Assembly (NCBI RefSeq): GCF_022267325.1
Contig: NZ_JAIZBG010000001.1
Span: 1,058,001-1,122,000, forward strand
DNA: 64,000 bases
Reading direction: 5' to 3'
Source: Leptospira sanjuanensis
Lineage (GTDB): Bacteria; Spirochaetota; Leptospiria; Leptospirales; Leptospiraceae
In this document: piece after piece, positions 1-8,468 of the stretch
Layout: the number at the start of each line of letters is the position of its first letter
Numbering within the stretch: the first letter of the stretch is position 1
The notes under the pieces: generated by a model
What the model was told of the DNA's origin: nothing
The model's database searches: none
The model's input: only the letters and a program-made list of their open reading frames with translations
Made by a program: the position numbers and the translations under genes

Positions 1-91
1 TGCGGATTTCTTCGATGAGTTTGTCCGCGAGAATTTCCGCGATCGCTTCGATTCTTTCATCCATCCATTCTTGATTCATTGTGGTTTGCAT
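1..91 (-). CDS. 5' end of an unidentified leftward gene (partial)
   Basis: Only the first 30 codons are in the window; the rest lies beyond the left edge. The ATG is preceded by a good Shine-Dalgarno (GGAGG, 7 bases upstream), which supports it as a real start. The visible N-terminus begins MQTTMNQEWMDERIEAIAEI and continues as an acidic, Glu/Ile-rich amphipathic helix. It has no signal peptide, so the product is probably cytoplasmic. A second Met at codon 5 is an alternative start. Nothing in these residues identifies a family. Confidence 0.6.
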   Translation of the reverse strand, partial: MQTTMNQEWMDERIEAIAEILADKLIEEIR

Positions 92-142
92 TGTGTTGCC
101 TCCGATCTGAGATTTTAGAATACGATTTCCCCCGGACAAAAA

Positions 143-176
143 GCCGAATCTACGAGGCAGGTTCGGCGTTTTTTGC
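143..176. terminator. Hairpin with T-runs on both sides, between divergent genes
   Basis: GCCGAA (143-148) pairs with TTCGGC (162-167) across a 13-base loop. On the plus strand the stem is followed by GTTTTTTGC; on the minus strand by TTTTTGTCC. It has the form of a bidirectional intrinsic terminator, yet it lies between the 5' ends of two divergent genes, so it may act as a leader attenuator. It also makes the TTG at 173 an unlikely start for the next gene. Confidence 0.5.
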
Positions 177-283
177 GATTTTTTTTTCGAATCGGAGAAC
201 GGATTTCCCGGATTTCTTTGATAAAACCTTTGACCTTTATCGCCGACGGAAAGAATAAAGGGCGGATTTTCGGTGACTACGTT

Positions 284-2005
284 ATGCGGATAAAATCGGA
301 TTCTTTAGAACTGGAGCGATATCGGGAATTCTTCCTGAGCAGCGCCGAAGGAATCTGGTGTTTTGATCTCGATCAGCCTCTCGATACGAAACAAAATGAA
401 ACGAATCAGCTAACGCATCTCCTAACGCACGCTAGACTGACGATCTGCAACGATTCCATGGCGAGAATGTACGGATATTCCGCACCTTCCGAAGTGATCG
501 GCCGGACCCTTTCGCAGCTCGTTCTGTCCGATTCTCCCGAGGAGCTGGAGCCGTATTACGCGTTTATCCGCGCGCAATACAATATGAAGGATTTTGAATC
601 CAAGGAATCCGATCGGTTCGGAAACCGGAAATACTTTCTAAACAGCGTCGTCGGCGTCGTGAAGGGGGGAAAACTCGTTCAGATTTGGGGATCGCAAAGA
701 GACATCACCCCTTTGAAACGATCCGAGGATCAACTCAAGTATTCCCTTTTTTTACAGAGCAATCTCACCGAAATCTCCAAAAGTTTCATCACGCTTCCTC
801 CGATGGAGTTGGACGTCGCGATCCGCAACTCGATCGAAAAGGCAGGGAGAATCTGCGACGCGGACCGAGCCTATATTATAGAATACTCAAATACTCATAA
901 ATATCTTTCCAACACGTACGAATGGTGCCGCGAAGGAATCCCTTCTCAGCTTCCGTACTTCCAGAATATTCCCGTACAAAATCTTCCCGCCGATCGTTTC
1001 GAACAGATACGAAAGGACGGATACATCGCGTTCAATTCCGTCGAAGAAATCGAACGGGAGAATTCTTTCCTGAGCGAGTTGATTCTTCCGAGAGGAATCC
1101 GATCGCTGCTCATCATCCGCTTGACATACGAAGGAAAGGAAATCGGTTTTTTCGGAATCGATATGGTGCGGGAGGATCGGACTTGGACCGAAGAGGAGAT
1201 ATCCATTCTCGGTTTGATCGGCGACTTGATCGTCCTTGCTTTCGATCGCAAAGAAAAAGAAGGAACCTTAAACGCATTTTACGATCGGATGCACTACGAT
1301 CTCGAACTCGGAAGACTTACGCAACGATCCCTTGTCGATCGAACCTTTCCCGATTCGAAATACTTCCGCATGGAAACATACTTCCGTCCGTTTGAAAAAG
1401 TAGGCGGGGACGTGATCAGCACGATCGAAAACGAGGACGGAAGCATCGACATTTTGTTTGCGGACGTTTCGGGTCACGGGATTTCATCCGCGATGGTTTC
1501 GGGAATGGTCGTGATTTCGTTTAAGAATTCTTCCCGAATCGGATTGTCTCCCGCCGAGGGACTCATTCGAATCGTAGAAGATCTCAAACCTCTCGTAGTC
1601 GATCATCATATCTCCGCTGTGCGCGTGAAGTATATTCCCGAATCGAAACGTTTGGTTTATTCGTATGCGGGACATCCTCCGATTCTTTTGTTTCGAGACG
1701 GAAAACGGATCGAACTCGACGGGATGAATCTTCCTCTTCTTGCGTTTGAAGGGGCGCAGTATTACGATCAATCCATCGATCTTTTACACGGGGATCGGGT
1801 CGTATTCTTTTCGGACGGGATGTACGAGATCTTTGACGCCCAGGGAGAACTTTTGGATCTTCCCGGTTTGATCTCGATCCTTGAAGAATATCTCGCGACG
1901 GAATCCATCGAAGATTATATCGAATTGATCGTATCGGATCTATTCGCCTATTCGGGCGGAAACTTTGGAGATGATATCGCCTTAATGATTTTGGATATTT
2001 ATTAA
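284..2005 (+). CDS. PAS-GAF-SpoIIE protein serine phosphatase
   Basis: A cytoplasmic signalling phosphatase of about 573 residues with no membrane segment. Domains in order: PAS (about residues 10-140, ending in WGSQRDITPLKRSE), GAF (about 160-325), and a SpoIIE/RsbU-type PP2C phosphatase (about 355-573). The PP2C metal-binding motifs are present: GGDV, ADVSGHG, SDGMYE and FGDDIA. Such enzymes usually dephosphorylate anti-sigma-factor antagonists (STAS proteins) in response to a ligand sensed by PAS/GAF; a lone STAS protein is encoded at 58598-58930, but a link is only inference. A longer reading from TTG at 173 is possible, but that codon sits in a terminator-like hairpin and the PAS domain begins right after the ATG at 284, so I prefer 284. 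Confidence 0.88.
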   Translation: MRIKSDSLELERYREFFLSSAEGIWCFDLDQPLDTKQNETNQLTHLLTHARLTICNDSMARMYGYSAPSEVIGRTLSQLVLSDSPEELEPYYAFIRAQYNMKDFESKESDRFGNRKYFLNSVVGVVKGGKLVQIWGSQRDITPLKRSEDQLKYSLFLQSNLTEISKSFITLPPMELDVAIRNSIEKAGRICDADRAYIIEYSNTHKYLSNTYEWCREGIPSQLPYFQNIPVQNLPADRFEQIRKDGYIAFNSVEEIERENSFLSELILPRGIRSLLIIRLTYEGKEIGFFGIDMVREDRTWTEEEISILGLIGDLIVLAFDRKEKEGTLNAFYDRMHYDLELGRLTQRSLVDRTFPDSKYFRMETYFRPFEKVGGDVISTIENEDGSIDILFADVSGHGISSAMVSGMVVISFKNSSRIGLSPAEGLIRIVEDLKPLVVDHHISAVRVKYIPESKRLVYSYAGHPPILLFRDGKRIELDGMNLPLLAFEGAQYYDQSIDLLHGDRVVFFSDGMYEIFDAQGELLDLPGLISILEEYLATESIEDYIELIVSDLFAYSGGNFGDDIALMILDIY

Positions 2006-2073
2006 ACGAAGAATCGATTCTTTCTTTCGAAATCGCAGCTTGATTTTTATAGATAGCCTCTTTTTCGCAACGG

Positions 2074-2090
2074 GAGAATGTAGGATCTCC
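2074..2090 (+). repeat. Short dispersed repeat, GAGAATGTAGGATCTCC
   Basis: The 17-base string recurs with one extra A in inverted orientation at 50427-50444, and its GTAGGA/TCCTAC core is repeated at 50463-50476. Both copies are intergenic. It looks like a small dispersed Leptospira intergenic repeat; its function is unknown. Confidence 0.4.
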
Positions 2091-2214
2091 TTCTCCTTCG
2101 AAAACGAATCGGCTTCTTAAACGATTTCGCAATAAAACGATCTACTTTATAACCTGGCAGGATTGGCCACAAGGAAGGAACTATAATTCTCATAACAAAG
2201 GAAATTACCTTTTT

Positions 2215-3621
2215 ATGAATCGATTTATGGTTTTGATCCGGCTCATCGCCGGAATCTTTCTTTTTACTTTTTGTTCTGAAGCGGAACGGATCAGCATCGA
2301 CGCCTCTTCCAGCGCAGGATTATTGTTTCAGGGCGGGGTAGAAGTTTTTCGAATTCAAAACGGCTTCGGACCCGATTCCAAAGAAATCACTTCGTTTCGA
2401 TTCAACGCGGCAGAAAACTCGTTTGCCACCGACTTTGTCGGAGAAATTTCAGGAACGCAGATCACGGTTTCCGTTCCGTTCGGCGCCATTCGTCGTTTGA
2501 AGGCGACCTTTGTAAACACGGGCGCGGCGGTTCAGATCAACGGAGTTTCGCAGACGAGCGCACAAACCGAAAACGATTTCAGTTCTTCTCTTGTATATCG
2601 TGTTACCGCAAAGAGCGGTAGTTTTGCCGATTATTCCGTGAACGTAATTCCGACATTTCGTCTAACGGACGCGGGACAAACGAATTGTTTAACCACTTGC
2701 GCGGCCGCTCCCGGTCAAGATGCGGAGTATTCCAAGGGTGTTCCTTCTTCGTTTCAGTCCAATGTCGTCTTAAACGGGTATTCTCCCCAACCCGTTACGT
2801 TCGATCGTCAGACCGGACTAACTTGGCAATATTGTCCGGGCGGAGGAACGGGCGGCACTTCTTGTACGACGACTTATTATTATATACAACCTGCCGCGGT
2901 CGCTTATTGTAACGATTTGAATTCTATGAATTCCGGAGCGGGATATGCGGGACTGCAAGGTTGGAGATTGCCGAGCATCGAAGAATTGATGACCTTAAGC
3001 ACGAATGCCGCACCGACGAGCGGCGCTTATATCGACCTTTCCCACTTTCCGAATGGAACGGGAGGATTCTGGTCCTCTTCTACGAACCAAACGAACGTCG
3101 CGCAAGTTTGGGGATTCAATTTCATAAGCGGAGTCAACTTTTCACATGATAAAGTCGCAGGAAGCAATCGTGTCCGCTGCGTTTCCGGAGCTGCGATTCC
3201 TTCTCCATCGTTTACGGATTTGAACGACGGATCGGTTCGTGACAATCGGACTGGTCTTGTTTGGCAAAAATGTTCCATCGGACAAGTTTGGACATCGGGT
3301 TCCACACAGTGTACGACTGGAATCGTCTCAAGCCAAAACTTTGCCGCGGCTTTGAACGCTTGCGAAACCTCAACGGTAGCGGGGCGTTCTTGGAGACTCC
3401 CGAACGTCAACGAATTACGAAGTTTACTGGACTTTTCCTCGTCGACTTCGGATGCAAAGATCGATCTTAGCTTTTTTCCGAACACTCTCGCATCGTCGAT
3501 TTACGGTACGAGCAATTCGATTCCGGGAGGAGGGCAGGTTCAACGGGTTCGTTTTGGCGATGCGATGATCGATTTGGCTTCTTCCGCTACGAACAATTAT
3601 ACCCGTTGTGTTTCCGATTGA
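2215..3621 (+). CDS. DUF1566 lipoprotein, copy 1 of a tandem pair
   Basis: A 468-residue predicted lipoprotein: basic N-terminus, hydrophobic stretch and lipobox ending in FTFC (Cys20). Residues about 30-150 form an Ig-like beta domain of the type that contains ITSFRF and a TVSVPFGAIRRLKATF-like strand pattern (resembles DUF5018/cadherin-like sandwiches). Two DUF1566 domains follow (about 190-325 and 335-468), each with the signature TGL.WQ, WRLPS/N..EL and a closing RCV. A Cys-rich linker precedes the first. The start ATG follows AAAGGAAAT. The neighbour at 3778 is a full-length paralogue with the same architecture. DUF1566 proteins are generally surface-exposed or secreted; the ligand is unknown. 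Confidence 0.85.
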   Translation: MNRFMVLIRLIAGIFLFTFCSEAERISIDASSSAGLLFQGGVEVFRIQNGFGPDSKEITSFRFNAAENSFATDFVGEISGTQITVSVPFGAIRRLKATFVNTGAAVQINGVSQTSAQTENDFSSSLVYRVTAKSGSFADYSVNVIPTFRLTDAGQTNCLTTCAAAPGQDAEYSKGVPSSFQSNVVLNGYSPQPVTFDRQTGLTWQYCPGGGTGGTSCTTTYYYIQPAAVAYCNDLNSMNSGAGYAGLQGWRLPSIEELMTLSTNAAPTSGAYIDLSHFPNGTGGFWSSSTNQTNVAQVWGFNFISGVNFSHDKVAGSNRVRCVSGAAIPSPSFTDLNDGSVRDNRTGLVWQKCSIGQVWTSGSTQCTTGIVSSQNFAAALNACETSTVAGRSWRLPNVNELRSLLDFSSSTSDAKIDLSFFPNTLASSIYGTSNSIPGGGQVQRVRFGDAMIDLASSATNNYTRCVSD

Positions 3622-3663
3622 ATTTGATTGCGTAAGTCGTAACTCTTCCTTTTATTTTGCGAT

Positions 3664-3688
3664 CGTTTTCGGTTTTTCTCCGAAAACG
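3664..3688. terminator. Hairpin between the DUF1566 paralogues
   Basis: CGTTTTCGG (3664-3672) pairs perfectly with CCGAAAACG (3680-3688) across a 7-base loop. No T-run follows directly, so it may be a weak terminator or an mRNA-stabilising structure separating the two tandem genes. Confidence 0.4.
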
Positions 3689-3777
3689 CGTTGACCCCTC
3701 CTGAACGTTAGTTTGTTTTATAAAAAAATCTTAGAACGATTCTCCTTTGGATCCTTCTAATAGATAAGACAAACCTT

Positions 3778-5187
3778 ATGCGCTCCCTAATTCGCAGTTT
3801 CTGGATTTCTTCCGCATTGATTTTGATTTCATGTGCGCAAGCCGACAAGATCAGTTTTGATTCTTCTTCGAACGCCGGACTTTTACTGCAAAGCGGTTTG
3901 GGAATCATCCGTAATCTCGGATCGGGAACCGCATTTTCTTCGTTTTCCTTTTCGGCTCAGGAGAATTTTCTTTCCCAAGATTATCCCACCGTCATCAACG
4001 GAACGAATATTACCGCAACGGTTCCGTACGGAGTCGTCGCCCGACTTAGACCGACGTTTTCTGTGTCCGCCGACGCGACCGTTAAGGTCGGACAAACGAC
4101 TCAGATCAGCGGAGTCAATTGGAATGATTTTTCAAATCCGGTGACGTATTCCGTCGTTGCCGGCAACGGAACCGAACAAAATTATACGGTTTCCGTTTCC
4201 GTTACGAACCCGATCACGGACGCGGGGCAAAAGATTTGTTACGACGGAACTTTGAATTCGATTGCTTGCGGCGGTACCGTTCATCCGAATCAAGATGCGG
4301 ATTTTCAAAACGGACCGCAGGCTTCGTTCGTTAAAACCGTCTTTCCCGAATACCCGTCTCAGCCCGTGATTCACGATAAGATCGCAGGACTCGCTTGGAA
4401 ACATTGTCCCGAAGGAACGAATCCGGTCGATTGCAGCGGAACGAATTCTCAATATTCCTATGCAAGTGCGGTTGCCGCCTGCGACGCGTTAAACGCAGGT
4501 AACGGTTACGCGGGTTATAAGTCCTGGAGAATTCCGTCTATTCAAGAATTGTATTCGATTTCCACATACGAGAATCCGACTCCGAGCCCGTATCTCGACG
4601 TTACATTCTTTCCGAATTCTTCCCAAACGTTTTGGTCCGGGACCGCGGTTGCGACTCCGGGTTCGAGTCGATGGACGTTTAATTTTGCGCAGGGAACTTC
4701 GAGCAATCTTTCCGAAACCGGATCGCTTCCAGTGCGTTGTGTCGTAAGCGGTGCGTTTCCCGCAAAACAATTCGTGGACATGGGAGACGGAACGATTCTG
4801 GAAAAAACCTCCAATCTCCGTTGGGCTCAGTGTTCGTACGGACAATCGGGAACGAATTGTTCGAGCGGAACGTTAACCAACATTGCGCGTCAGGCGGGAT
4901 TGCAATTCTGTGCGAACATCGCCACAAGCGACGGAAAACCTTGGAGACTTCCGAACGTTCACGAGCTTCGTTCGATCGTCGAATACGGATTTACCGTAGG
5001 AAACGGAGTTCTTGACACCGCGTATTTTAAGAATAATCCCGTGAACGTGACCTATCTCACGAGCAGCGCTAATCCGGACCCTTCCAATAAGAATTTGTTT
5101 CTTCTGGATTTCGTTTACGGTCCGATTTCTTTGAGTTCCTTTTTGGCTACTACCGCGGCGATCCGCTGCGTCAAAGACGGACCATAA
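3778..5187 (+). CDS. DUF1566 lipoprotein, copy 2 of a tandem pair
   Basis: A 469-residue paralogue of the preceding gene. The signal peptide ends in a lipobox LISC (Cys19). Then come the Ig-like sandwich (about 35-145), a Cys-containing linker, and two DUF1566 domains with W..CPEGT, WRIPSIQEL, WRLPNVHELRS and terminal RCV. The opening stretch after the lipobox (DKISFDSSSNAGLL) matches copy 1 (ERISIDASSSAGLL), so the pair arose by tandem duplication. The Cys pairs in the WxxC...C segments suggest disulfides, consistent with an exported protein. The gap of about 150 bases and a hairpin suggest separate transcripts or partial read-through. Function unknown; surface adhesin or binding role is only a guess. 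Confidence 0.85.
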   Translation: MRSLIRSFWISSALILISCAQADKISFDSSSNAGLLLQSGLGIIRNLGSGTAFSSFSFSAQENFLSQDYPTVINGTNITATVPYGVVARLRPTFSVSADATVKVGQTTQISGVNWNDFSNPVTYSVVAGNGTEQNYTVSVSVTNPITDAGQKICYDGTLNSIACGGTVHPNQDADFQNGPQASFVKTVFPEYPSQPVIHDKIAGLAWKHCPEGTNPVDCSGTNSQYSYASAVAACDALNAGNGYAGYKSWRIPSIQELYSISTYENPTPSPYLDVTFFPNSSQTFWSGTAVATPGSSRWTFNFAQGTSSNLSETGSLPVRCVVSGAFPAKQFVDMGDGTILEKTSNLRWAQCSYGQSGTNCSSGTLTNIARQAGLQFCANIATSDGKPWRLPNVHELRSIVEYGFTVGNGVLDTAYFKNNPVNVTYLTSSANPDPSNKNLFLLDFVYGPISLSSFLATTAAIRCVKDGP

Positions 5188-5207
5188 TTTTAGTATATTC
5201 TAATGTT

Positions 5208-6242
5208 TTAGTTCATCGTGATTTCGGCATTGTTCGCGTCTCGGGAATCTTCTTCGCTTTGACTTTTTCGGTTCGATGCGGCTCCGTTTGCCGCAGCAGT
5301 TCCGTTTGGAGCGGGCGCTGATTCTTTTTGAGTCGTTTCCGATTTTTTCTTTCCGATGGAAAGAACTCCCGCCAACACCAAAATCGTTCCGGCCATTCCG
5401 GAGGAAGTGATGGGTTCTCCTAAAAAAATCCATGCGAGCAGGATCGTAGACATCGGGCCGACAGAGCCGACGATCGCGGCTCTTCCCGAACCGATCATCC
5501 GAATTCCTTCCGTCGTAAAGTAGGCGGGGATTACGGTCGTCAAAACTCCTAGCGCCAGTCCGTATAAGTAAACGGGTACGGGTTGTAGGAGCGCCGCCGG
5601 ATTCTTTACGATAAAGAAATGAATCACCACGATCAAACCGGACAAAAGCATAAGATACGAAGTAAAACGGACCGAACCTAATTTAGGAATCAAGGATTCG
5701 CTTCCTACGAGATACAAAGAATAGGCGACGGCGGATGCGAATACGAGCAGAACTCCCTTGCTCGCTTGCGGGCCTTCCGTTTGAATATCTCCGATAAATG
5801 CGATCGCGATTCCAGAATAGGTAAGAAGAATCGCGAACACTTCCACGGTCTTGATCTTTCTTTTGTAGAGCAAGGAACTGATCACGAGAACGATCGTGGG
5901 ATAAACGAATAAGGTAAGTCTTTCCAATCCCGCGGAAATATATTCCAAACCCATAAAGTCGAATAAACTCGCGAGATAATATCCCAAGAACGCGAGCGCA
6001 AAGATGAATGCGATATCCTTTTTGGAAAGAGCGGTCGAGGAATTCGAATTTCCCGAGCGATACGCGATCCAAGCGAAGAACGGGATCGCAAACAACATTC
6101 TAAGAGCGAGCGCGGTGATCGAATCGATTTCGTATCGATATACGAGTTTGACGAAGATCGCTTTTGCGGAAAAGAAAACCGCTCCCGCGAGTACGAGCGC
6201 CGCTCCTAAAAAAGGTTTCCATCTGGGTTCCGGGGCTTCCAT
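5208..6242 (-). CDS. EamA/DMT-family permease
   Basis: A 344-residue inner-membrane protein with about ten hydrophobic segments in two EamA repeats (about residues 12-145 and 160-290), typical of drug/metabolite transporters. Repeat 1 carries the usual FLGYYLASLFDFMGLEYISAG pattern in part; repeat 2 ends with AWIFLGEPITSSGMAGTILVLAGV. The C-terminal 45 residues are a hydrophilic Ala/Asn/Ser-rich tail of a kind not usual in the family. It is the last gene of a leftward cluster with the lipoprotein (11 bases upstream) and the BASS transporter. Substrate cannot be told from sequence. Confidence 0.88.
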   Translation of the reverse strand: MEAPEPRWKPFLGAALVLAGAVFFSAKAIFVKLVYRYEIDSITALALRMLFAIPFFAWIAYRSGNSNSSTALSKKDIAFIFALAFLGYYLASLFDFMGLEYISAGLERLTLFVYPTIVLVISSLLYKRKIKTVEVFAILLTYSGIAIAFIGDIQTEGPQASKGVLLVFASAVAYSLYLVGSESLIPKLGSVRFTSYLMLLSGLIVVIHFFIVKNPAALLQPVPVYLYGLALGVLTTVIPAYFTTEGIRMIGSGRAAIVGSVGPMSTILLAWIFLGEPITSSGMAGTILVLAGVLSIGKKKSETTQKESAPAPNGTAAANGAASNRKSQSEEDSRDANNAEITMN

Positions 6243-6253
6243 AAAACCATGAC

Positions 6254-6931
6254 TTATTCCCAGGGGCTTTTAAGAAAGATATTTCCGTCCTCATCGACGG
6301 AAGGGAAGAATTGAATTCCGGATTCCGCATTCTTTCGTTTTAATTCTTTGATCTTTCGGATTTGAACGTAACAATCGCTGAGAAAGAAAGCGTGTCCGCA
6401 TCCGAGAAGATGATACCCTTCGTGGATCAGAGTGCCGTTTGAACCGCCCGCCATCCAATGCGATAGAGTTCTTGTTTGTCCGAGAATATAACCTCTCGTT
6501 CCGGTTTTTGTTTCCACGGCTCCTAAAACCTGAAAGCTGGGAATTCCCAAAAACGCCAAAAAGATTCCGACTAGTTCGAACGCGGTATCGCTGAACTTTC
6601 CGCCCGCGACTGCCAGAAGACGATCGCATCGGCTCGGAAGCGCCGCGGCAAAAACCCGATCCATGATCGCCATTCCGGTCCAGCCGGGACGTTCCCAATC
6701 CTGGACTTCGCTTAACAAAACACGGATTTTATAATATTCTAATTCTTGGTTCCAGGCTCCGATCAGTTCGATCAATTCCTCCTTGGAAACCTTCACGTCC
6801 TTCCAGACGCAGAGACGAAGCGTTTCCTCCTTTCCGAAGTCGATTTCCCTCCGTACGGCTTCCCGGTGAAAGCCGACCGTCGTACAGGAAAACTGAACCG
6901 CGCAGAAAAGGATGAGAAACGCTTTTTTCAG
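6254..6931 (-). CDS. Putative metzincin-like lipoprotein with non-standard start
   Basis: Read from the nearest standard start (GTG at 6796) this would be a 180-residue protein without a signal. The frame stays open further upstream to the stop of the preceding gene and encodes a clear lipoprotein signal: LKKAFLILFCAVQFSC. No ATG, GTG or TTG exists in that stretch, but AAGGA lies 9 bases before a CTG at 6931, so I place the start there (225 residues). Near residue 175 is HEGYHLLGCGH, a match to the zinc-binding HExxHxxGxxH motif of metzincin peptidases. I see no obvious Met-turn. The gene lies 12 bases after the BASS transporter and 11 before the EamA permease, so it is probably co-transcribed. 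Likely a periplasm- or surface-anchored hydrolase; the start codon and enzyme role are inferences. Confidence 0.65.
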   Translation of the reverse strand: MKKAFLILFCAVQFSCTTVGFHREAVRREIDFGKEETLRLCVWKDVKVSKEELIELIGAWNQELEYYKIRVLLSEVQDWERPGWTGMAIMDRVFAAALPSRCDRLLAVAGGKFSDTAFELVGIFLAFLGIPSFQVLGAVETKTGTRGYILGQTRTLSHWMAGGSNGTLIHEGYHLLGCGHAFFLSDCYVQIRKIKELKRKNAESGIQFFPSVDEDGNIFLKSPWE

Positions 6932-6943
6932 TCGTAAAATTCC

Positions 6944-7810
6944 TTATTTGGAATCGGGAATTCTGTGCATCCAAAGCGAAAAGAGCGCTCCGGTCGCAAA
7001 CATGATCAAACTGTAAATCGCCGAAGGCACGGCCATCGCCGGATTTTTCAGGATCGAACTCGCGATCGCGATTCCGAGGGTTCCGTTTTGAATCCCCACT
7101 TCGATCGTGATGGAAGTTCTCTGCGATTGAGTGACTCTCATGATCGTCGCGCCGATAAATCCCAATACCATCGTAATCAGGTTCAACGCGAGGGAAGCGG
7201 GACCGACTTGGATGAAATAGGGAATGATGTTGTTGCGTTCGCGGATGATCGCTCCTGCGATGATCAAAACGAGAAAAACTCCGGAAAGAATCTTGACCGT
7301 CTTTTCGAACTTCCGAGACAACTCCGGTTTTTTCGCGTTGAGAATCATACCGAGCGTTACCGGTAAAACGGTGATCAAAAAGATCTGGAGAATGGTTCTC
7401 GGAATATCCAGTTCGATCATTTGACCCGCGCCTAAAAAATGATGCATAGAAACGTTCAGAAGAAACGGGATGGAAAGAACGGTGACGCAGCTTGTGATTG
7501 CGGTTAACGTGATCGAAAGCGCCACGTCTCCTTTCGCCAAGTGTGTGATTAAATTCGAAGTCGCGCCGCCCGGACAAAGCGCGAGAAGCATCAGTCCCAC
7601 GGCGAGTTCTCCGGGAAGACCGGCAACGCTGGCGATGATCCAGCCGGTGATCGGCAAAAGCAGAAGCTGCAACGTAAGACCGGTTATCACGGCCTTGGGA
7701 AGAACGAAAATTCTTTTGAAGTCGGCGATCGTAAGAGTCATCCCCATTCCGAGCATGATAATGCCTAACGCGATCGGGAGAAATACGTCTGTCAGCAAAT
7801 TGGATTCCAT
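6944..7810 (-). CDS. Bile acid:sodium symporter (BASS) family transporter
   Basis: A 288-residue inner-membrane protein with nine to ten hydrophobic segments. It matches the BASS/SBF family: N-terminal GMGMTLTIADF, then a central LALCPGGATSNLITHLAKGD (the conserved Na+-site region) and a C-terminal EVGIQNGTLGIAI segment. The family moves organic anions such as bile acids, pantoate or keto acids with sodium; the substrate here is unknown. It is the first gene of a three-gene leftward operon. No regulatory site was recognised upstream. Confidence 0.9.
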   Translation of the reverse strand: MESNLLTDVFLPIALGIIMLGMGMTLTIADFKRIFVLPKAVITGLTLQLLLLPITGWIIASVAGLPGELAVGLMLLALCPGGATSNLITHLAKGDVALSITLTAITSCVTVLSIPFLLNVSMHHFLGAGQMIELDIPRTILQIFLITVLPVTLGMILNAKKPELSRKFEKTVKILSGVFLVLIIAGAIIRERNNIIPYFIQVGPASLALNLITMVLGFIGATIMRVTQSQRTSITIEVGIQNGTLGIAIASSILKNPAMAVPSAIYSLIMFATGALFSLWMHRIPDSK

Positions 7811-7981
7811 AGTGAACGACCTATTTTTTTGTTTCGAACTCTATATTGAATTTCGAATATCCAGTCCAGAGTAATTTTCCGATTTCGTAAATTTTACGTT
7901 TCGATTTTTCCTTTTATCGAACGATTGAACGAAAAATTTGGAAATAAATTTCCGATTTTCCGTTGTAGGATAGGAAAAACG

Positions 7982-8401
7982 ATGAGAAACTTAAAAATCA
8001 TTTATACCGCGCTTGTAATCGGCTTAGTCGTGTTCGGCGGATTTTTCGTGTTTCTTGCAAACTCGAACGGAACTCTTCCGAGCGATCTGAGCGGAATCAT
8101 TTTGGCGGTAACGGTTTTCCTGTTGCCGATCGCCTGGTATGTTCCTCTGTTCTTCGCCAAAAGGAAGATGATTCAGGATGATTTGGGACCGAAGGAAAAA
8201 TTCGTTTCGTATTCTCAGTCTAAAATTCTTTCCGCGATGTTTGCGGAAGCGGGTTATACGATCAACGGGGTGTTCTATTTCGTGACTTCCGATTCGATTC
8301 ATTGGATCGGAATGGGAGTTTTCTTCGTTGCGATGCTTCTTTTGTTTCCGAGAGGTAAAGAATTCTCCAGCCTTTATAAATCCACTGAATTTCCGCCGTA
8401 A
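7982..8401 (+). CDS. Small membrane protein of unknown function
   Basis: A 139-residue protein with four predicted membrane segments: about residues 5-26, 38-58, 80-105 (weaker) and 112-130. The ATG at 7982 follows GGATAGGAAAAACG and begins MRNLKIIYTALVIGL, a typical membrane-anchor start; an upstream ATG at 7925 would add 19 residues. I do not recognise a family. It is encoded divergently from the BASS operon and upstream of the acyltransferase gene. Confidence 0.7.
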   Translation: MRNLKIIYTALVIGLVVFGGFFVFLANSNGTLPSDLSGIILAVTVFLLPIAWYVPLFFAKRKMIQDDLGPKEKFVSYSQSKILSAMFAEAGYTINGVFYFVTSDSIHWIGMGVFFVAMLLLFPRGKEFSSLYKSTEFPP

Positions 8402-8468
8402 CGGTCGTTCCGTCCGGGTTTAAAAAAAGAGGTGATGAATTTCCGAATTCCGAAAATTCTCGTGTTGC

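Noticed and set aside
173..283. Longer reading of the SpoIIE-type phosphatase from TTG 173
   Set aside because: The start lies in a terminator-like hairpin, has no ribosome site, and adds residues that do not extend the PAS domain.
5188..5205. Near-palindromic TTAGTATATTCTAA between convergent genes; similar TTAGAATA or TATTCTAA strings near 9172, 18190, 23158 and 34290
   Set aside because: Could be a Fur/PerR-like operator, but the strings occur at gene ends and inside genes too, as expected in AT-rich gaps; no consistent promoter position.
6729..7577. Minus-strand frame of 282 codons in the BASS transporter region
   Set aside because: Arg/His/Ser-rich translation without domains; it is a shadow of the BASS gene and the lipoprotein gene.
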